Shown here piece by piece: positions 1-8,228 of a stretch of 64,000 nt of DNA (positions within the stretch are counted from its first letter, which is position 1; every line of letters begins with the position of its first letter). Source of the stretch: Candidatus Kouleothrix ribensis. GTDB lineage: Bacteria; Chloroflexota; Chloroflexia; Chloroflexales; Roseiflexaceae. The position numbers and the translations under genes were made by a program. The DNA is taken from contig JADKGW010000001.1 of the NCBI GenBank assembly GCA_016722075.1, positions 2,852,001 through 2,916,000 of the forward strand, given 5' to 3'. Below the pieces are notes generated by a model that saw nothing but the letters and a program-made list of their open reading frames with translations, had not been told where the DNA came from and searched no databases.

Positions 1-1307
1 GGTAGCACAATCGGGTCGGCTTCGAGCAGCGGCAGCAGCGCGGCCGGCACGTAGCGTTTATCGACCACCACCTCGTACATGTATGCGTCGAACCAGGCGT
101 CGCTCATCACCAGGAAGCCCTTGTCGCCAATCTTCTCGCCCCAGCTATTCTCAACCCGCCATTTACGCGCGTTGCCCGCGTCGTCGAGATCAACGCCGGT
201 GAAGACCATGGCGTGGGTCATCAGGCTATGGCCGTAGTCGACGCGCTCGGCCTTGTCGGCGCGATACGCGAAGCCGTACACCGACTGGTAATCGTACAGC
301 TCCATGTCGAGGATGCCCAGCTCGGTCTCGAGCATCTTGCCGACATCACAGCCAAACCAGACCGGCCGGCCGTCTTTGAGCATCTCGATTGCGGCGTGCT
401 TGAATACGGCCAGATCGACGTTCAAATAGCGCACGATCTGGCCTTCGACCACATTGCCGAGATATTGGATCGTATACAGCTGGTCGAAGGGCTTGTCGGC
501 CGTCGGGCAGTGGATCAGGCAGGCAAGCGCGTCGAGGTCGTAGCCAACATAGCGCTGGAAGAACTCCTGCGGTGTGAGCGTGCCGGCGCGCTGAAAGGCC
601 TGATCTTTATCGCGCCACTGCCATTCGAACGAGCGCGGCGGCTCGCCCAGGTGAACGCACAGCATCTGGTAAAACGCGTCGATCATGGCGTGCTTTCGGT
701 CGCGCAGCATGGCGGCGGCCACCCCGGCGGCATGCATGCGCCGCAGCTCGGCCGCGTTCTCGCGCAGCAGCGCGGTCATCAGGTTGGTCAGCGCGTTGGT
801 GTTGCCGCTGCTATCGGTCTCGGGCATTGCCGTCTTAGGCACCACGCCATATTTCTTCACCAGGTTGACGAACATATCCCACTGGCCGCCATCTTGCAGC
901 GGGCCAGACAGCAGGAACATGATCAGCCGGCCGTTGGTCGGCTCATCAAGCGTATCGAGCACTGTCTCGAGGAAGTAGTTGGCCTTTTCAAGCTTATCCC
1001 AGAACAGCAAGTAATTCTGCGATAGCTCGAAGTTCTCGACATTCAGTCGCTGGATCGCCTCAACCCGGAACAGATTCAGGCCGGCGAATAGCCAGCAACG
1101 GCCGCTGCGATTCTGGTTGGTTACGGCGTTGCTCTTCAGTGCCACCGAAAAGGTGTGGTCGACGCCGGCCACCACGCGGCGGTTGAGCGCTACCGAGCTG
1201 ACCGGCGATTTCGCCACGGCGTTACCGGCCAGGCGCCGCTGTGGGTCGCGCTCGAACGCGGCTTGACATGCGTCGATCTGCTCGAACGAGATAGCCTGTG
1301 ATGTCAT
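1..1307 (-). CDS. pepC: Aminopeptidase C / bleomycin hydrolase (peptidase C1B), C-terminus cut by window edge
   Basis: Cytosolic papain-fold cysteine aminopeptidase that trims peptides from the N-terminus. Translation of the reverse strand from ATG 1307 gives about 435 residues and is still open at position 1. The catalytic Cys lies in QNRSGRCW (about residue 71), the His in THAMVFTG, and the Asn in ENSWG near the end, so the full C1B triad is present. The family is usually about 440-450 residues, so only the last 10-15 residues should be missing. AGGAG lies about 10 nt before the start. The gene lies 63 nt downstream of the cysS fusion on the same strand and may be co-transcribed with it. 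Family assignment is secure; the physiological substrate is not inferable. Confidence 0.93.
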   Translation of the reverse strand, partial: MTSQAISFEQIDACQAAFERDPQRRLAGNAVAKSPVSSVALNRRVVAGVDHTFSVALKSNAVTNQNRSGRCWLFAGLNLFRVEAIQRLNVENFELSQNYLLFWDKLEKANYFLETVLDTLDEPTNGRLIMFLLSGPLQDGGQWDMFVNLVKKYGVVPKTAMPETDSSGNTNALTNLMTALLRENAAELRRMHAAGVAAAMLRDRKHAMIDAFYQMLCVHLGEPPRSFEWQWRDKDQAFQRAGTLTPQEFFQRYVGYDLDALACLIHCPTADKPFDQLYTIQYLGNVVEGQIVRYLNVDLAVFKHAAIEMLKDGRPVWFGCDVGKMLETELGILDMELYDYQSVYGFAYRADKAERVDYGHSLMTHAMVFTGVDLDDAGNARKWRVENSWGEKIGDKGFLVMSDAWFDAYMYEVVVDKRYVPAALLPLLEADPIVL

Positions 1308-1370
1308 GGGCCTGGCTCCTCTCTATAGTATGGCAAGATTGTAGGATGATAAGGTTATCGTGCCGTCGGG

Positions 1371-3749
1371 TCAATCGTGAACGTGCGCATGCTCGTGGTC
1401 GTGGTCGGGCCAGTGCTGATGCTTATGCGTATGCGGCACGCCCGGCGGCGGCAGCTGCGCGGGCGCATGGGTATGCGTGCCAAGGTGCAGGGCGTGGTCA
1501 TGGCCGAACCAGCGGCTGCCGTCGGTATAGCCGCGCACGGTCAGGCTCTCGCCGTGATGCCAGCGACGCTTGTAGATGTCGAAGTTCTTCTTGCTCTTGG
1601 TAGCGCGCTCGTCTTCGCTCAGGCTATACCATTCGCGGTGCGCATGTTTCTCGATCAGCGCAGCCAGCTCGGGCAGCGCCACCACCCGGTAGCCGGCGGC
1701 TTTGATCATAAAGCTCTCATATACGTCGAGCAGGCGGTAGAAGCGGAATTTCTCTTCAAACAGGCCGATCTCGGGTAGCAGTGCGCGCCGAAAGGCCATC
1801 AGGTAGCCCTCGATCGCGTCGACATCCGGCCCGGCGCTTTCGGTAAATTCCTTCAGGTCGTCGGTCACCAGGCCATATGGCCCCACCAGGCCCACCTGCT
1901 CGTCGCGCAGCGCTTGCGCGATCGGCGCCCAGATCTGGCCACGCAGCTCGATCGAGGTGTCGAGTAGCACCAGCTGCCGGCCGCAGCTGGCGCGCATGGT
2001 TGCATTGCGGCCGGCCGCAAAGCCCATGTTATGGTCGGCAAACAGCAGTGTGAGCGGGATGCTGGTGCCATCGGCGGCGCGCAGGCCGGCGCGCGCCAGC
2101 CCCTGCAAATACGCCACACTGTCGTCGGTCGAGCCATTGTCGATAATCACCAGCTCGAGGCTCCAGCCGGCCGCGTGCCGCGCAATGCTCTCGACACAGC
2201 GCTGCAGGTCGGCGCGGCTGTCGTGTACCAGCAGGTTGATCGAGAAGTCGTAGCGATCGGGCTGGCCGGCCTGGCTCGGCACATCGGCCGGGCGCGAGAT
2301 GCTGCCGAACTCTTCGTCGGCGCGGCGCAGCACTACCAGCGGCCCGGCCCGCGTGTCGCGCACGGCATAGCCGGCCGCCGCGATCTGCGCGCGCTGTGCG
2401 TCGGCCTGGGTGTAGTGGCCCGCGCTCCTGAGCGATTGGCGCTGCGCTACCAGCTCGGCCACCGCCGCTGGAAGCGCTGGCGCAACCTCGATCGCGTGCC
2501 CCGCCGCGCCGGCCGTGCGCAGCCACTCGGCCAGCCCCAGCCCCAACACCTGGTCGAACTCGAGCAGCAGCTGCAGCCGGAGCGCCGGCGGGGTTGCCGG
2601 CCCGCGCCCGCGCAGTAGCGCCCACACTAGTGCCAGCGCGCGCGGCAGGTTGAGGTCGTGCGCGAGCGCGGCCCCGAACTGCGCGCGCCAGCCATCCTCG
2701 GCGCCAGGCGCAGCCACGCCGCCCGCCGCAGCCGCCAGCCTCAGCGCGGCCGCGCGCAACCGATCGAGCGCGGTCTGCGCCGAGCGGAGCGACGAGAAGG
2801 TGAAGTTGAGCCGGCTGCGGTAGTGGATCGACGCGAACAGCAGCCGCAGCGCGATCGGATCAAAGCCGCGCGCCTCGATATCGGCGCGCGTATAGGCGTT
2901 GCCGGTCGATTTCGCCATCTTCTGGCCGTCGGCCAGCAGGTGCTGGGCGTGCAGCCAGTAGTTCACGAAGCGCTTGCCGGTATAGCCCTCGCTCTGCGCG
3001 ATCTCGTCCTCGTGATGCGGGAAGAGGTTGTCGACCCCGCCGGTGTGAATATCGAACTGCTCGCCGAGGTGCTTGATCGCCATCGCGCTGCACTCGATAT
3101 GCCAGCCGGGGAAGCCGCGGCCCCACGGGCTATCCCAGGCCATCTCGCGGCCAGGCTCGGCCAGCTTCCACAGCGGAAAATCCTCGGGGTTGCGGCGGAA
3201 CGGGTCGGCCACATCGCGCACGCCCGCCAGCATCTGCGCCAGCAAGTTGCCCGAGAGCTTGCCATAGTTCGGGAAGCTGCGTACGTCGAAAAACACATTG
3301 CCGCCGGCCTCGTAGGCTAGCCCATTGGCCAGCAGGCCCTGCGTGATCGCGATCATCTCGGGCACGTGTGCGGTGGCGCGCGGGAACTCGTGCGCGGGCA
3401 GAATATTGAGCCGGCGCTCGTCTTCGAGAAACGCCTCGGTATAGAACTCGGCGATCTGCGCCGAGGTCTTGCCCTCTTTGCGCGCCTGGGCGATCAGCTT
3501 GTCTTCGCCGCGGTCGAGCATCTCGATGCGCATGTGCCCAACATCGGTGATATTCTTGATGTGGCGCACCTGGTAGCCCTGGTACATCAGTGTGCGGCGC
3601 AGCCAGTCGGCCATCAGAAATGTGCGCAGGTTGCCGATATGGATGTAGCGATAGACCGTCGGGCCACAGCTGTACATACGCACGTAGCCCGGTTCGATCG
3701 CCTCGAATGGCTCGATCCGGCGCGTCAGGGTATTGTAGAGTTTCAGCAT
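1371..3749 (-). CDS. cysS: Cysteinyl-tRNA synthetase fused to a GT2-type glycosyltransferase domain and a His-rich tail
   Basis: Charges tRNA-Cys with cysteine (class I synthetase, cytosol). I start at MLKLYNTL (ATG 3749), the usual CysS N-terminus, although the frame stays open to 3881. Residues 1-480 form a complete CysS: Cys28 of CGPTVY, HIGN at 37-40, Cys220 and His245/246 as zinc ligands, and KMAKS at 277-281. From about residue 500 a GT2 (GT-A) domain follows, with INLLVHD and ELVIIDNGSTDDS. The last 50 residues contain 14 His in HxH patterns and look metal-binding. Normal CysS is 460-490 residues; this one is 792. The linker shows no stop or frameshift. Whether the GT2 part is active is unknown. 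No strong ribosome site is seen; an upstream start would add a non-conserved leader. Confidence 0.9.
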   Translation of the reverse strand: MLKLYNTLTRRIEPFEAIEPGYVRMYSCGPTVYRYIHIGNLRTFLMADWLRRTLMYQGYQVRHIKNITDVGHMRIEMLDRGEDKLIAQARKEGKTSAQIAEFYTEAFLEDERRLNILPAHEFPRATAHVPEMIAITQGLLANGLAYEAGGNVFFDVRSFPNYGKLSGNLLAQMLAGVRDVADPFRRNPEDFPLWKLAEPGREMAWDSPWGRGFPGWHIECSAMAIKHLGEQFDIHTGGVDNLFPHHEDEIAQSEGYTGKRFVNYWLHAQHLLADGQKMAKSTGNAYTRADIEARGFDPIALRLLFASIHYRSRLNFTFSSLRSAQTALDRLRAAALRLAAAAGGVAAPGAEDGWRAQFGAALAHDLNLPRALALVWALLRGRGPATPPALRLQLLLEFDQVLGLGLAEWLRTAGAAGHAIEVAPALPAAVAELVAQRQSLRSAGHYTQADAQRAQIAAAGYAVRDTRAGPLVVLRRADEEFGSISRPADVPSQAGQPDRYDFSINLLVHDSRADLQRCVESIARHAAGWSLELVIIDNGSTDDSVAYLQGLARAGLRAADGTSIPLTLLFADHNMGFAAGRNATMRASCGRQLVLLDTSIELRGQIWAPIAQALRDEQVGLVGPYGLVTDDLKEFTESAGPDVDAIEGYLMAFRRALLPEIGLFEEKFRFYRLLDVYESFMIKAAGYRVVALPELAALIEKHAHREWYSLSEDERATKSKKNFDIYKRRWHHGESLTVRGYTDGSRWFGHDHALHLGTHTHAPAQLPPPGVPHTHKHQHWPDHDHEHAHVHD

Positions 3750-3886
3750 AAGGTTTGTATCATCGAGTTTACACCGCCATTGCTGCCGCTGGCAGCGATC
3801 TTCACCCTGCAGCCAGGGGCTTGGGGGCAACCGCCCGATTCGTACGGCCACGGCCCCCAAACCAAAGGCCGAACATAGCACTCGCT

Positions 3887-3892
3887 ATTGTA
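3887..3892 (-). promoter_or_regulatory. Extended -10 box for the cysS fusion gene
   Basis: On the minus strand the sequence TGGTACAATAGCG holds an extended -10 (TG-G-TACAAT). Transcription would start near 3880 and leave a leader of about 130 nt before ATG 3749. No good -35 is visible. The same GGTACAATAGCG string precedes the ABC-F gene at 8229, which supports it as a real promoter motif. Confidence 0.5.
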
Positions 3893-3901
3893 CCACCTGA
3901 A

Positions 3902-3930
3902 TTGTCAGTCTGGCATGGCTGATCTAGAAT
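3902..3930 (+). promoter_or_regulatory. Sigma-70-type promoter of the SDR gene
   Basis: TTGTCA (3902-3907) and TAGAAT (3925-3930) are separated by exactly 17 bp, a near-consensus vegetative promoter. The transcript would start near 3937, 33 nt before ATG 3970. It is back-to-back with the cysS -10 box, so the two promoters share about 40 bp. Confidence 0.6.
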
Positions 3931-3969
3931 GCATTGTCAGGCTGGCCCAAAGCATAGTGGAGGTAGCGT

Positions 3970-4770
3970 ATGCAGATTCGCGGCAGCACTATTCTGATCA
4001 CCGGCGCCTCGCAGGGCATCGGCGCCGCGCTGGCGCGCGCCGCAGCACGGGCCGGCGCGCGCGTGATCCTGCTGGCGCGCACGCAGGCCGCGCTCGAGCA
4101 GCTCGCCGCCGAGATCAGCGCTGCCGGCGGTGCGGCGGCGGTCTACCCGGCCGATCTGACCGACCCTGCGGCGGTCGAGGCTGCCGTCGCGCGCATCCTG
4201 GCCGAGGTCGGCGTGCCCGAGATTGTGATCAGCAACGCCGGGTCGGGGCGCTGGCTGTTCGCCGAAGAGACCACGCCATCCGAGGCATCCGCGATGATCG
4301 CGATGCCATACCTGGCGGCGTTCTACCTGACACGCGCGCTGCTGCCGGCAATGTTGCAGCGCGGGCACGGCCTGCTGCTGTACGTCAATTCGCCGGCCGC
4401 GCTGGTGGCCTGGCCCGGCGCCACCGCCTACACCGCCGCGCGCTGGGCGCTGCGCGGCTTCACCGAGGCGCTGCGCGCCGATCTGCATGGTACGCGGCTG
4501 CAGGTTGCCATGGCTATCCCCGGCAAGGTCAGCAGCAGCTACTTCGTAAACAACCCCGGCACCGAAGCACGCGCGCCCGGCCTGGCGCGGCTGCTGCCCA
4601 CGCTCACGCCCGAGCAGGCCGCCGCGCGGATGCTGGGCGGCATCGAGCGCGGCGAGCGGTTGATCATCTTCCCGCGCCCGCTCAAGCTGCTCTACCTCGC
4701 GCACGCCGTCGCGCCCGGCCTGGTGCGCTGGCTCACCGTGCGCACCGGCACGCGCCGCCCCCGCTCCTGA
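3970..4770 (+). CDS. SDR-family NAD(P)-dependent oxidoreductase
   Basis: A 266-residue classical short-chain dehydrogenase. It shows the cofactor motif TGASQGIG (11-18), the structural NAG (89-91) and the catalytic Ser141 of VNSPAAL. Tyr154 is present, but the Lys of the YxxxK motif is Arg158 (YTAAR). This could weaken or change catalysis, so substrate and activity are uncertain. The C-terminus is hydrophobic and basic (LLYLAHAVAPGLVRWLTVRTG), suggesting membrane association as in acyl-chain or sterol-type SDRs; that is inference. GGAGG lies 7 nt before ATG 3970. It stands alone, divergent from cysS. Confidence 0.85.
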   Translation: MQIRGSTILITGASQGIGAALARAAARAGARVILLARTQAALEQLAAEISAAGGAAAVYPADLTDPAAVEAAVARILAEVGVPEIVISNAGSGRWLFAEETTPSEASAMIAMPYLAAFYLTRALLPAMLQRGHGLLLYVNSPAALVAWPGATAYTAARWALRGFTEALRADLHGTRLQVAMAIPGKVSSSYFVNNPGTEARAPGLARLLPTLTPEQAAARMLGGIERGERLIIFPRPLKLLYLAHAVAPGLVRWLTVRTGTRRPRS

Positions 4771-4918
4771 TACAGGCCTCACCATAGCGTGCCGGCGGGC
4801 ATCCTGGCCACGCCGGCCGTTACTTTTCGCTCCAACCCGCGACTGTAGCAATACCACGCGTGTGAACACACGCGAATGCTCGGTATCTATCGGTATCTAG
4901 CGGATAAGGAGCACGATC

Positions 4919-5671
4919 ATGCAACAGCGCACAGCCCTGGCCATAGCAGCCGCAATCACGGTGTTCCTCCTGATTGTGATCGGCGGCATCGCCGCGCGCG
5001 TCACCAACCAGGTGGCCGCCCTGCCCACGCCCACACCACAGCCGATCGCCACCAGCCTGCCCAGCCCCACTGCTGATCCGCTCGCCGCCGTGCAGGCCCA
5101 GGTCGACCAGCGCGATGCCGCTTACCAGCAGCGCCTGGCCGAGGCTAACACGCGCATCGAGCAGGCCAACGGCCAGCTGGGCCAGGCCTACCAGACCCAG
5201 AAGCAGCTCGAGGCCAAGCTGAACGATGCCTACGCTCAGCAGCGGGCGCTGGCACAGCTGCTCGAAGCTCAGCCGGCACCCGCCGCACCCCAGCCGGTGG
5301 CCCAGGTTGACGCCCAGGCGCCTGCCCCGGCCGCCGCCCAGCCGGCCGCACCAGCCGCACCGGCCTATGCCGTCTCGGCCGACCAAGCGCGCGATATTGC
5401 GCTGTCTACTGTGCCGGGCGCGCAGCTGCTACGGGCACCCGAGCTGGTCAGCTTCGAGGGCACTGCCGCCTACGAGGTGCTGCTCGACGCCGGCACGCTG
5501 TACATCGACGCTAACTCGGGCCAGGTTCTGTTTAACCAGGCCGCCCAGCAGGCCGCGTCGCAGCCGGCTAGCAGCGGCGGCGGCGGTGGCGGTGGCGAGC
5601 GCGAGCGCGAGGATGGCGGTGAGCACGAGGATGGCGGCGAGCACGAGGATGGCGGCGAGCACGAGGACTAG
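4919..5671 (+). CDS. Membrane-anchored coiled-coil protein with PepSY domain and acidic His repeats
   Basis: 250 residues. One N-terminal membrane segment (about 6-27) is followed by a Pro/Thr linker and a Gln/Ala-rich coiled coil (about 58-115). Next come an Ala/Pro spacer and a PepSY-like domain (about 150-205: SADQARDIAL ... AAYEVLLDAG). It ends in a poly-Gly stretch and three EHEDGG repeats, and the bulk should face outside the membrane. AAGGAG precedes the ATG. PepSY domains are often found beside membrane-bound reductases. The ferric-reductase-like gene 0.7 kb downstream on the same strand suggests a shared redox or metal role (inference). The acidic-His tail could bind metal. Exact function is unknown. 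Confidence 0.75.
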   Translation: MQQRTALAIAAAITVFLLIVIGGIAARVTNQVAALPTPTPQPIATSLPSPTADPLAAVQAQVDQRDAAYQQRLAEANTRIEQANGQLGQAYQTQKQLEAKLNDAYAQQRALAQLLEAQPAPAAPQPVAQVDAQAPAPAAAQPAAPAAPAYAVSADQARDIALSTVPGAQLLRAPELVSFEGTAAYEVLLDAGTLYIDANSGQVLFNQAAQQAASQPASSGGGGGGGEREREDGGEHEDGGEHEDGGEHED

Positions 5672-5701
5672 CGGGTCACTTGTTTTGAGCGTGGCCATTG
5701 C

Positions 5702-5741
5702 GGTTGCAGGTTGCACGTTTGCACAGTAGTAACCTGCAACC
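5702..5741. terminator. Hairpin between the PepSY gene and the Pro/Ala gene
   Basis: GGTTGCAGGTT (5702-5712) pairs with AACCTGCAACC (5731-5741) across an 18-nt loop, 30 nt after the stop codon. No U-run follows, so it may be a transcript 3' hairpin or simply a copy of the GCAGGTT repeat that recurs at 60083-60105. Confidence 0.4.
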
Positions 5742-5843
5742 TGCCAACCTGCAACGGCTGTGAATGGCACTATGCATCAATTGGCCCACTAGAAATCACC
5801 AGGACACTGTTCGTGTTTGCGCTCTACGAGGAGTAGGATACAT

Positions 5844-6317
5844 ATGATAAAACGCCATAGCCCTCGGCGCGCGGCTACCAGCGCGCCAGGCGTCAAGCTG
5901 CTGATCACCACGACTGCGCTGGCAGCCACGCTGGGCGGCTGGGTCGGGCTGGCGCGGCAGATGCCGGCCGAGCCACTGGCTGCGCTACAGCTGCCCAGCC
6001 CAACCGAGCGGCCGATTGCCGAGCGACCATCCCAGCCGCGCCAGTTGCAGCTGGCACCGATCCCAACCCTTGCCGCACCGCCGCCGCCACCGCCCGAGCT
6101 GGCAATCGCCAAGCCGCCGGTGCTCAATCTGCACGCCGCGCCGGCTGCTGCCGCCGCACCTGCCGCACCTGCGCCGGCTGCGCCGGCTGCTGCCGCCGCA
6201 CCTGCCGCACCTGCGCCGGTTGCCGCGCCGGCTGCGCCGCCATTGCGTGTCGTAAGCCCGCCGCCTGCGCCAGCGCCTGCGCCGGTACCAGTCGCACGCA
6301 CGCGCTCGTCGAAATGA
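5844..6317 (+). CDS. Hypothetical Pro/Ala-rich membrane-anchored protein
   Basis: 157 residues. I choose ATG 5844 because GAGGAG lies 10 nt upstream. A basic N-terminus leads into one hydrophobic segment (about 17-35). The rest is low-complexity Pro/Ala sequence with an internal duplicated Ala/Pro block (about 95-130), ending in a basic ARTRSSK tail. There is no enzymatic motif. It lies between the PepSY and ferric-reductase-like genes on the same strand, so it is probably an extracytoplasmic spacer or partner of that cluster. The repetitive composition gives little evolutionary signal. Coding status rests on the ribosome site and the context. Confidence 0.6.
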   Translation: MIKRHSPRRAATSAPGVKLLITTTALAATLGGWVGLARQMPAEPLAALQLPSPTERPIAERPSQPRQLQLAPIPTLAAPPPPPPELAIAKPPVLNLHAAPAAAAAPAAPAPAAPAAAAAPAAPAPVAAPAAPPLRVVSPPPAPAPAPVPVARTRSSK

Positions 6318-6405
6318 TCAATATGGCGCCCGATCGATTTCCAGCCGTCTACCAGCATATAGGCGGTGGCCGCGCAGGCCGGCAAACCGCAGGAGTACGC
6401 ATAGA

Positions 6406-7239
6406 ATGAACGATGAGAAAGCCGCACGCCTGGCCGCGATCCGCGCCGCCAATGCGGCCAATGCCACCGGCACATCCAGCCCGTCGCCGGGCGCGAATAC
6501 CCGCACAACCCTGCATCAACCGGCAATCGCCCCCGCCGACGAGTTCGCCGACCTGCCACCAGCCATGGCGCTACACACGGCGCTGCTGCTGATGCTGGCT
6601 ACCGCTGCGGGCGCGCTGGCAGCAGTGGCCGTGCTGCCGGCCTGGCTGCCCAACCTGAGCCAGTCGCTGCTCGGGGCCGAGCCGAAAGCCTACTGGTACC
6701 TCGCACGCGCCAGCGCATTCGTGGCCTACATACTGCTGTGGCTCTCGATGCTGCTGGGCCTTGCGATGACCAATAAGCTGGCACGGCTCTGGCCGGGCGG
6801 GCCGATCGCCTTCGATCTGCACCAGCATACCAGCCTGCTGGGTCTGGCGTTCGCGCTGTTCCACGCCCTGGTGTTGCTCGGCGACCAGTATATCGACTAC
6901 ACACTGGCGCAGGTGCTGACGCCGTTCGCCAGCACCGGCTACAAGCCTCTGGCGGTCGGGCTAGGCCAGATCGGGCTGTACGCGCTTGCGGTCGTCGGGT
7001 TTAGCTTCTATGTGCGCGGGCTGATTGGGCGAAGGATGTGGCGCGTGATTCATTTCTTGAGCTTCGCCGTGTTTGTCGCGGCGCTGCTGCACGGCATCAC
7101 CAGCGGCACCGACAGCGGCACGGCGCTGGCGCGCGTGATCTACTGGGGCAGTGGCGCCAGCTTGCTGTTCATGACGATCTACCGGATGCTCAGTGCCAAC
7201 ACCAGGCCGGCCGCAGTGCGTGCCCGCAGCGAGGTGTAG
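6406..7239 (+). CDS. Ferric-reductase-like transmembrane protein
   Basis: 277 residues with about six membrane helices after a 50-residue hydrophilic Ala/Pro-rich N-terminus. The core resembles the ferric reductase-like (MsrQ/YedZ-type) heme domain. Candidate heme-ligand histidines lie in FDLHQHTSL, FALFHALVL and RVIHFLSF...LLHGITSG. No flavin or NADPH domain is attached, so electrons must come from or go to a partner protein. Its neighbours are the PepSY protein and the Pro/Ala protein upstream on the same strand. A strong hairpin follows the stop. The family is clear; the substrate (iron, methionine sulfoxide or another acceptor) is not. Confidence 0.82.
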   Translation: MNDEKAARLAAIRAANAANATGTSSPSPGANTRTTLHQPAIAPADEFADLPPAMALHTALLLMLATAAGALAAVAVLPAWLPNLSQSLLGAEPKAYWYLARASAFVAYILLWLSMLLGLAMTNKLARLWPGGPIAFDLHQHTSLLGLAFALFHALVLLGDQYIDYTLAQVLTPFASTGYKPLAVGLGQIGLYALAVVGFSFYVRGLIGRRMWRVIHFLSFAVFVAALLHGITSGTDSGTALARVIYWGSGASLLFMTIYRMLSANTRPAAVRARSEV

Positions 7240-7254
7240 CCAGGAGTGAGGAGC

Positions 7255-7287
7255 CAGGCGGCAGGAGTCGCTGCCCACTGCCGCCTG
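7255..7287. terminator. Bidirectional hairpin between convergent genes
   Basis: CAGGCGGCAG (7255-7264) and CTGCCGCCTG (7278-7287) form a perfect 10-bp stem with a 13-nt loop in the 97-bp gap between the convergent genes ending at 7239 and 7337. There is no strong T-run on either side. Position and stability suit a terminator for both. Confidence 0.55.
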
Positions 7288-7336
7288 CCCACTGCCCGCT
7301 GCCGGCCAACCCGAAGCGAGTTGCTATCGACCTGGG

Positions 7337-8071
7337 CTAGTCGCCCATGCGGCTGTAGAACTCGACGCGCTGCTGGTCGAGCACACGCTGTAGCCGCGCC
7401 GGGTCGATGCAGCCTTGACGCAGCAGCAAGCTGCCAAGCGTCACTTTCTGGCCGATCGCGCGCAGGCGCATCTGCTCTTCGAGCGCGGCCTCGAGCTGCG
7501 TGGTGCTGATCAGCCCCTGGATCACCAGGTACTCGCCCAGGAACTGCGGCGCGGCCTGGCCATACTGGCCGGTGCGCTTCTCGTTGAGCTGCTCGATCAG
7601 GGCATTCGCAAGCGCGCGCGGCGTCACCCAGCCATTTCTGATCAGAATGTCGCCCAGCGGCGCGAACTCGCCGCGGATCTTCTGGCTGCGCTGCTGGCGT
7701 AACGCGACCTGCAGCTGCTCGTTCGAGATCAGCTGCTGCTCGACCAGGCGCACGCCCAGCTGGCGCATGTCGCCCGCGCGCTGGTGCAGTGCGGGGGCCT
7801 GCACCGAGGCCAGTAGCTGCGCGAGCCGCAGCCGCTCAATCCCATCCTGGGCGATGCTATTGTGCGGGTCGAGCATGAGCACACGCTCAAAACACTCACG
7901 CTGGCGCTCGGGATCGTCGACCAGCTTGCTCAGCCATAGCCACGCCTCGACCGAGTTAGGGTCGGTGAGCAGTGCCGCCCGTGTGTGCCTGAAGGCGCTG
8001 CTGTGGTCGCCCTGGTAGAACGCCTGCGCGGCGTTGTGCAGGTGCGCCTCTGCTGCCGATCGATACTCCAT
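7337..8071 (-). CDS. TPR protein with two MshEN/T2SSE-N-like modules
   Basis: 244 residues. The N-terminal 75 residues form a TPR-like pair (FYQGDHSSAFRHTRAALLTDPNS ...). Two copies of a module typical of the N-terminus of type II secretion/pilus ATPases follow, as LGVRLVEQQLISNEQLQVAL and FLGEYLVIQGLISTTQLEAAL, with a LGDILIRNGWVTPRALANAL half between and LGSLLLRQGCIDPARLQRVL at the end. Such MshEN modules can bind c-di-GMP, but no ATPase domain is present here. GGGGGAG precedes ATG 8071. A signalling or regulatory adaptor role is inference. It is monocistronic and convergent with the reductase-like gene. Confidence 0.7.
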   Translation of the reverse strand: MEYRSAAEAHLHNAAQAFYQGDHSSAFRHTRAALLTDPNSVEAWLWLSKLVDDPERQRECFERVLMLDPHNSIAQDGIERLRLAQLLASVQAPALHQRAGDMRQLGVRLVEQQLISNEQLQVALRQQRSQKIRGEFAPLGDILIRNGWVTPRALANALIEQLNEKRTGQYGQAAPQFLGEYLVIQGLISTTQLEAALEEQMRLRAIGQKVTLGSLLLRQGCIDPARLQRVLDQQRVEFYSRMGD

Positions 8072-8216
8072 GGTCTCTCCCCCATGCTGACGATACGGGG
8101 TCAGGTAGAGCTACTGGCTTTGCGAATGCTCGCTCACATAATGCCTCAGTATAGCCCCGCACTATAACCATCCAATTACCCGGCCCAAGCGCCATCAAGG
8201 CCATCGCTAGTGATGG

Positions 8217-8222
8217 TACAAT
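8217..8222 (+). promoter_or_regulatory. TACAAT -10 box directly before the ABC-F start (leaderless candidate)
   Basis: TACAAT ends 6 nt before ATG 8229 in the string GGTACAATAGCG, which is also found upstream of cysS. Initiation at the usual distance would begin at or next to the A of the start codon. No Shine-Dalgarno sequence exists in the 6-nt gap. This predicts a leaderless mRNA. Confidence 0.5.
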
Positions 8223-8228
8223 AGCGCC

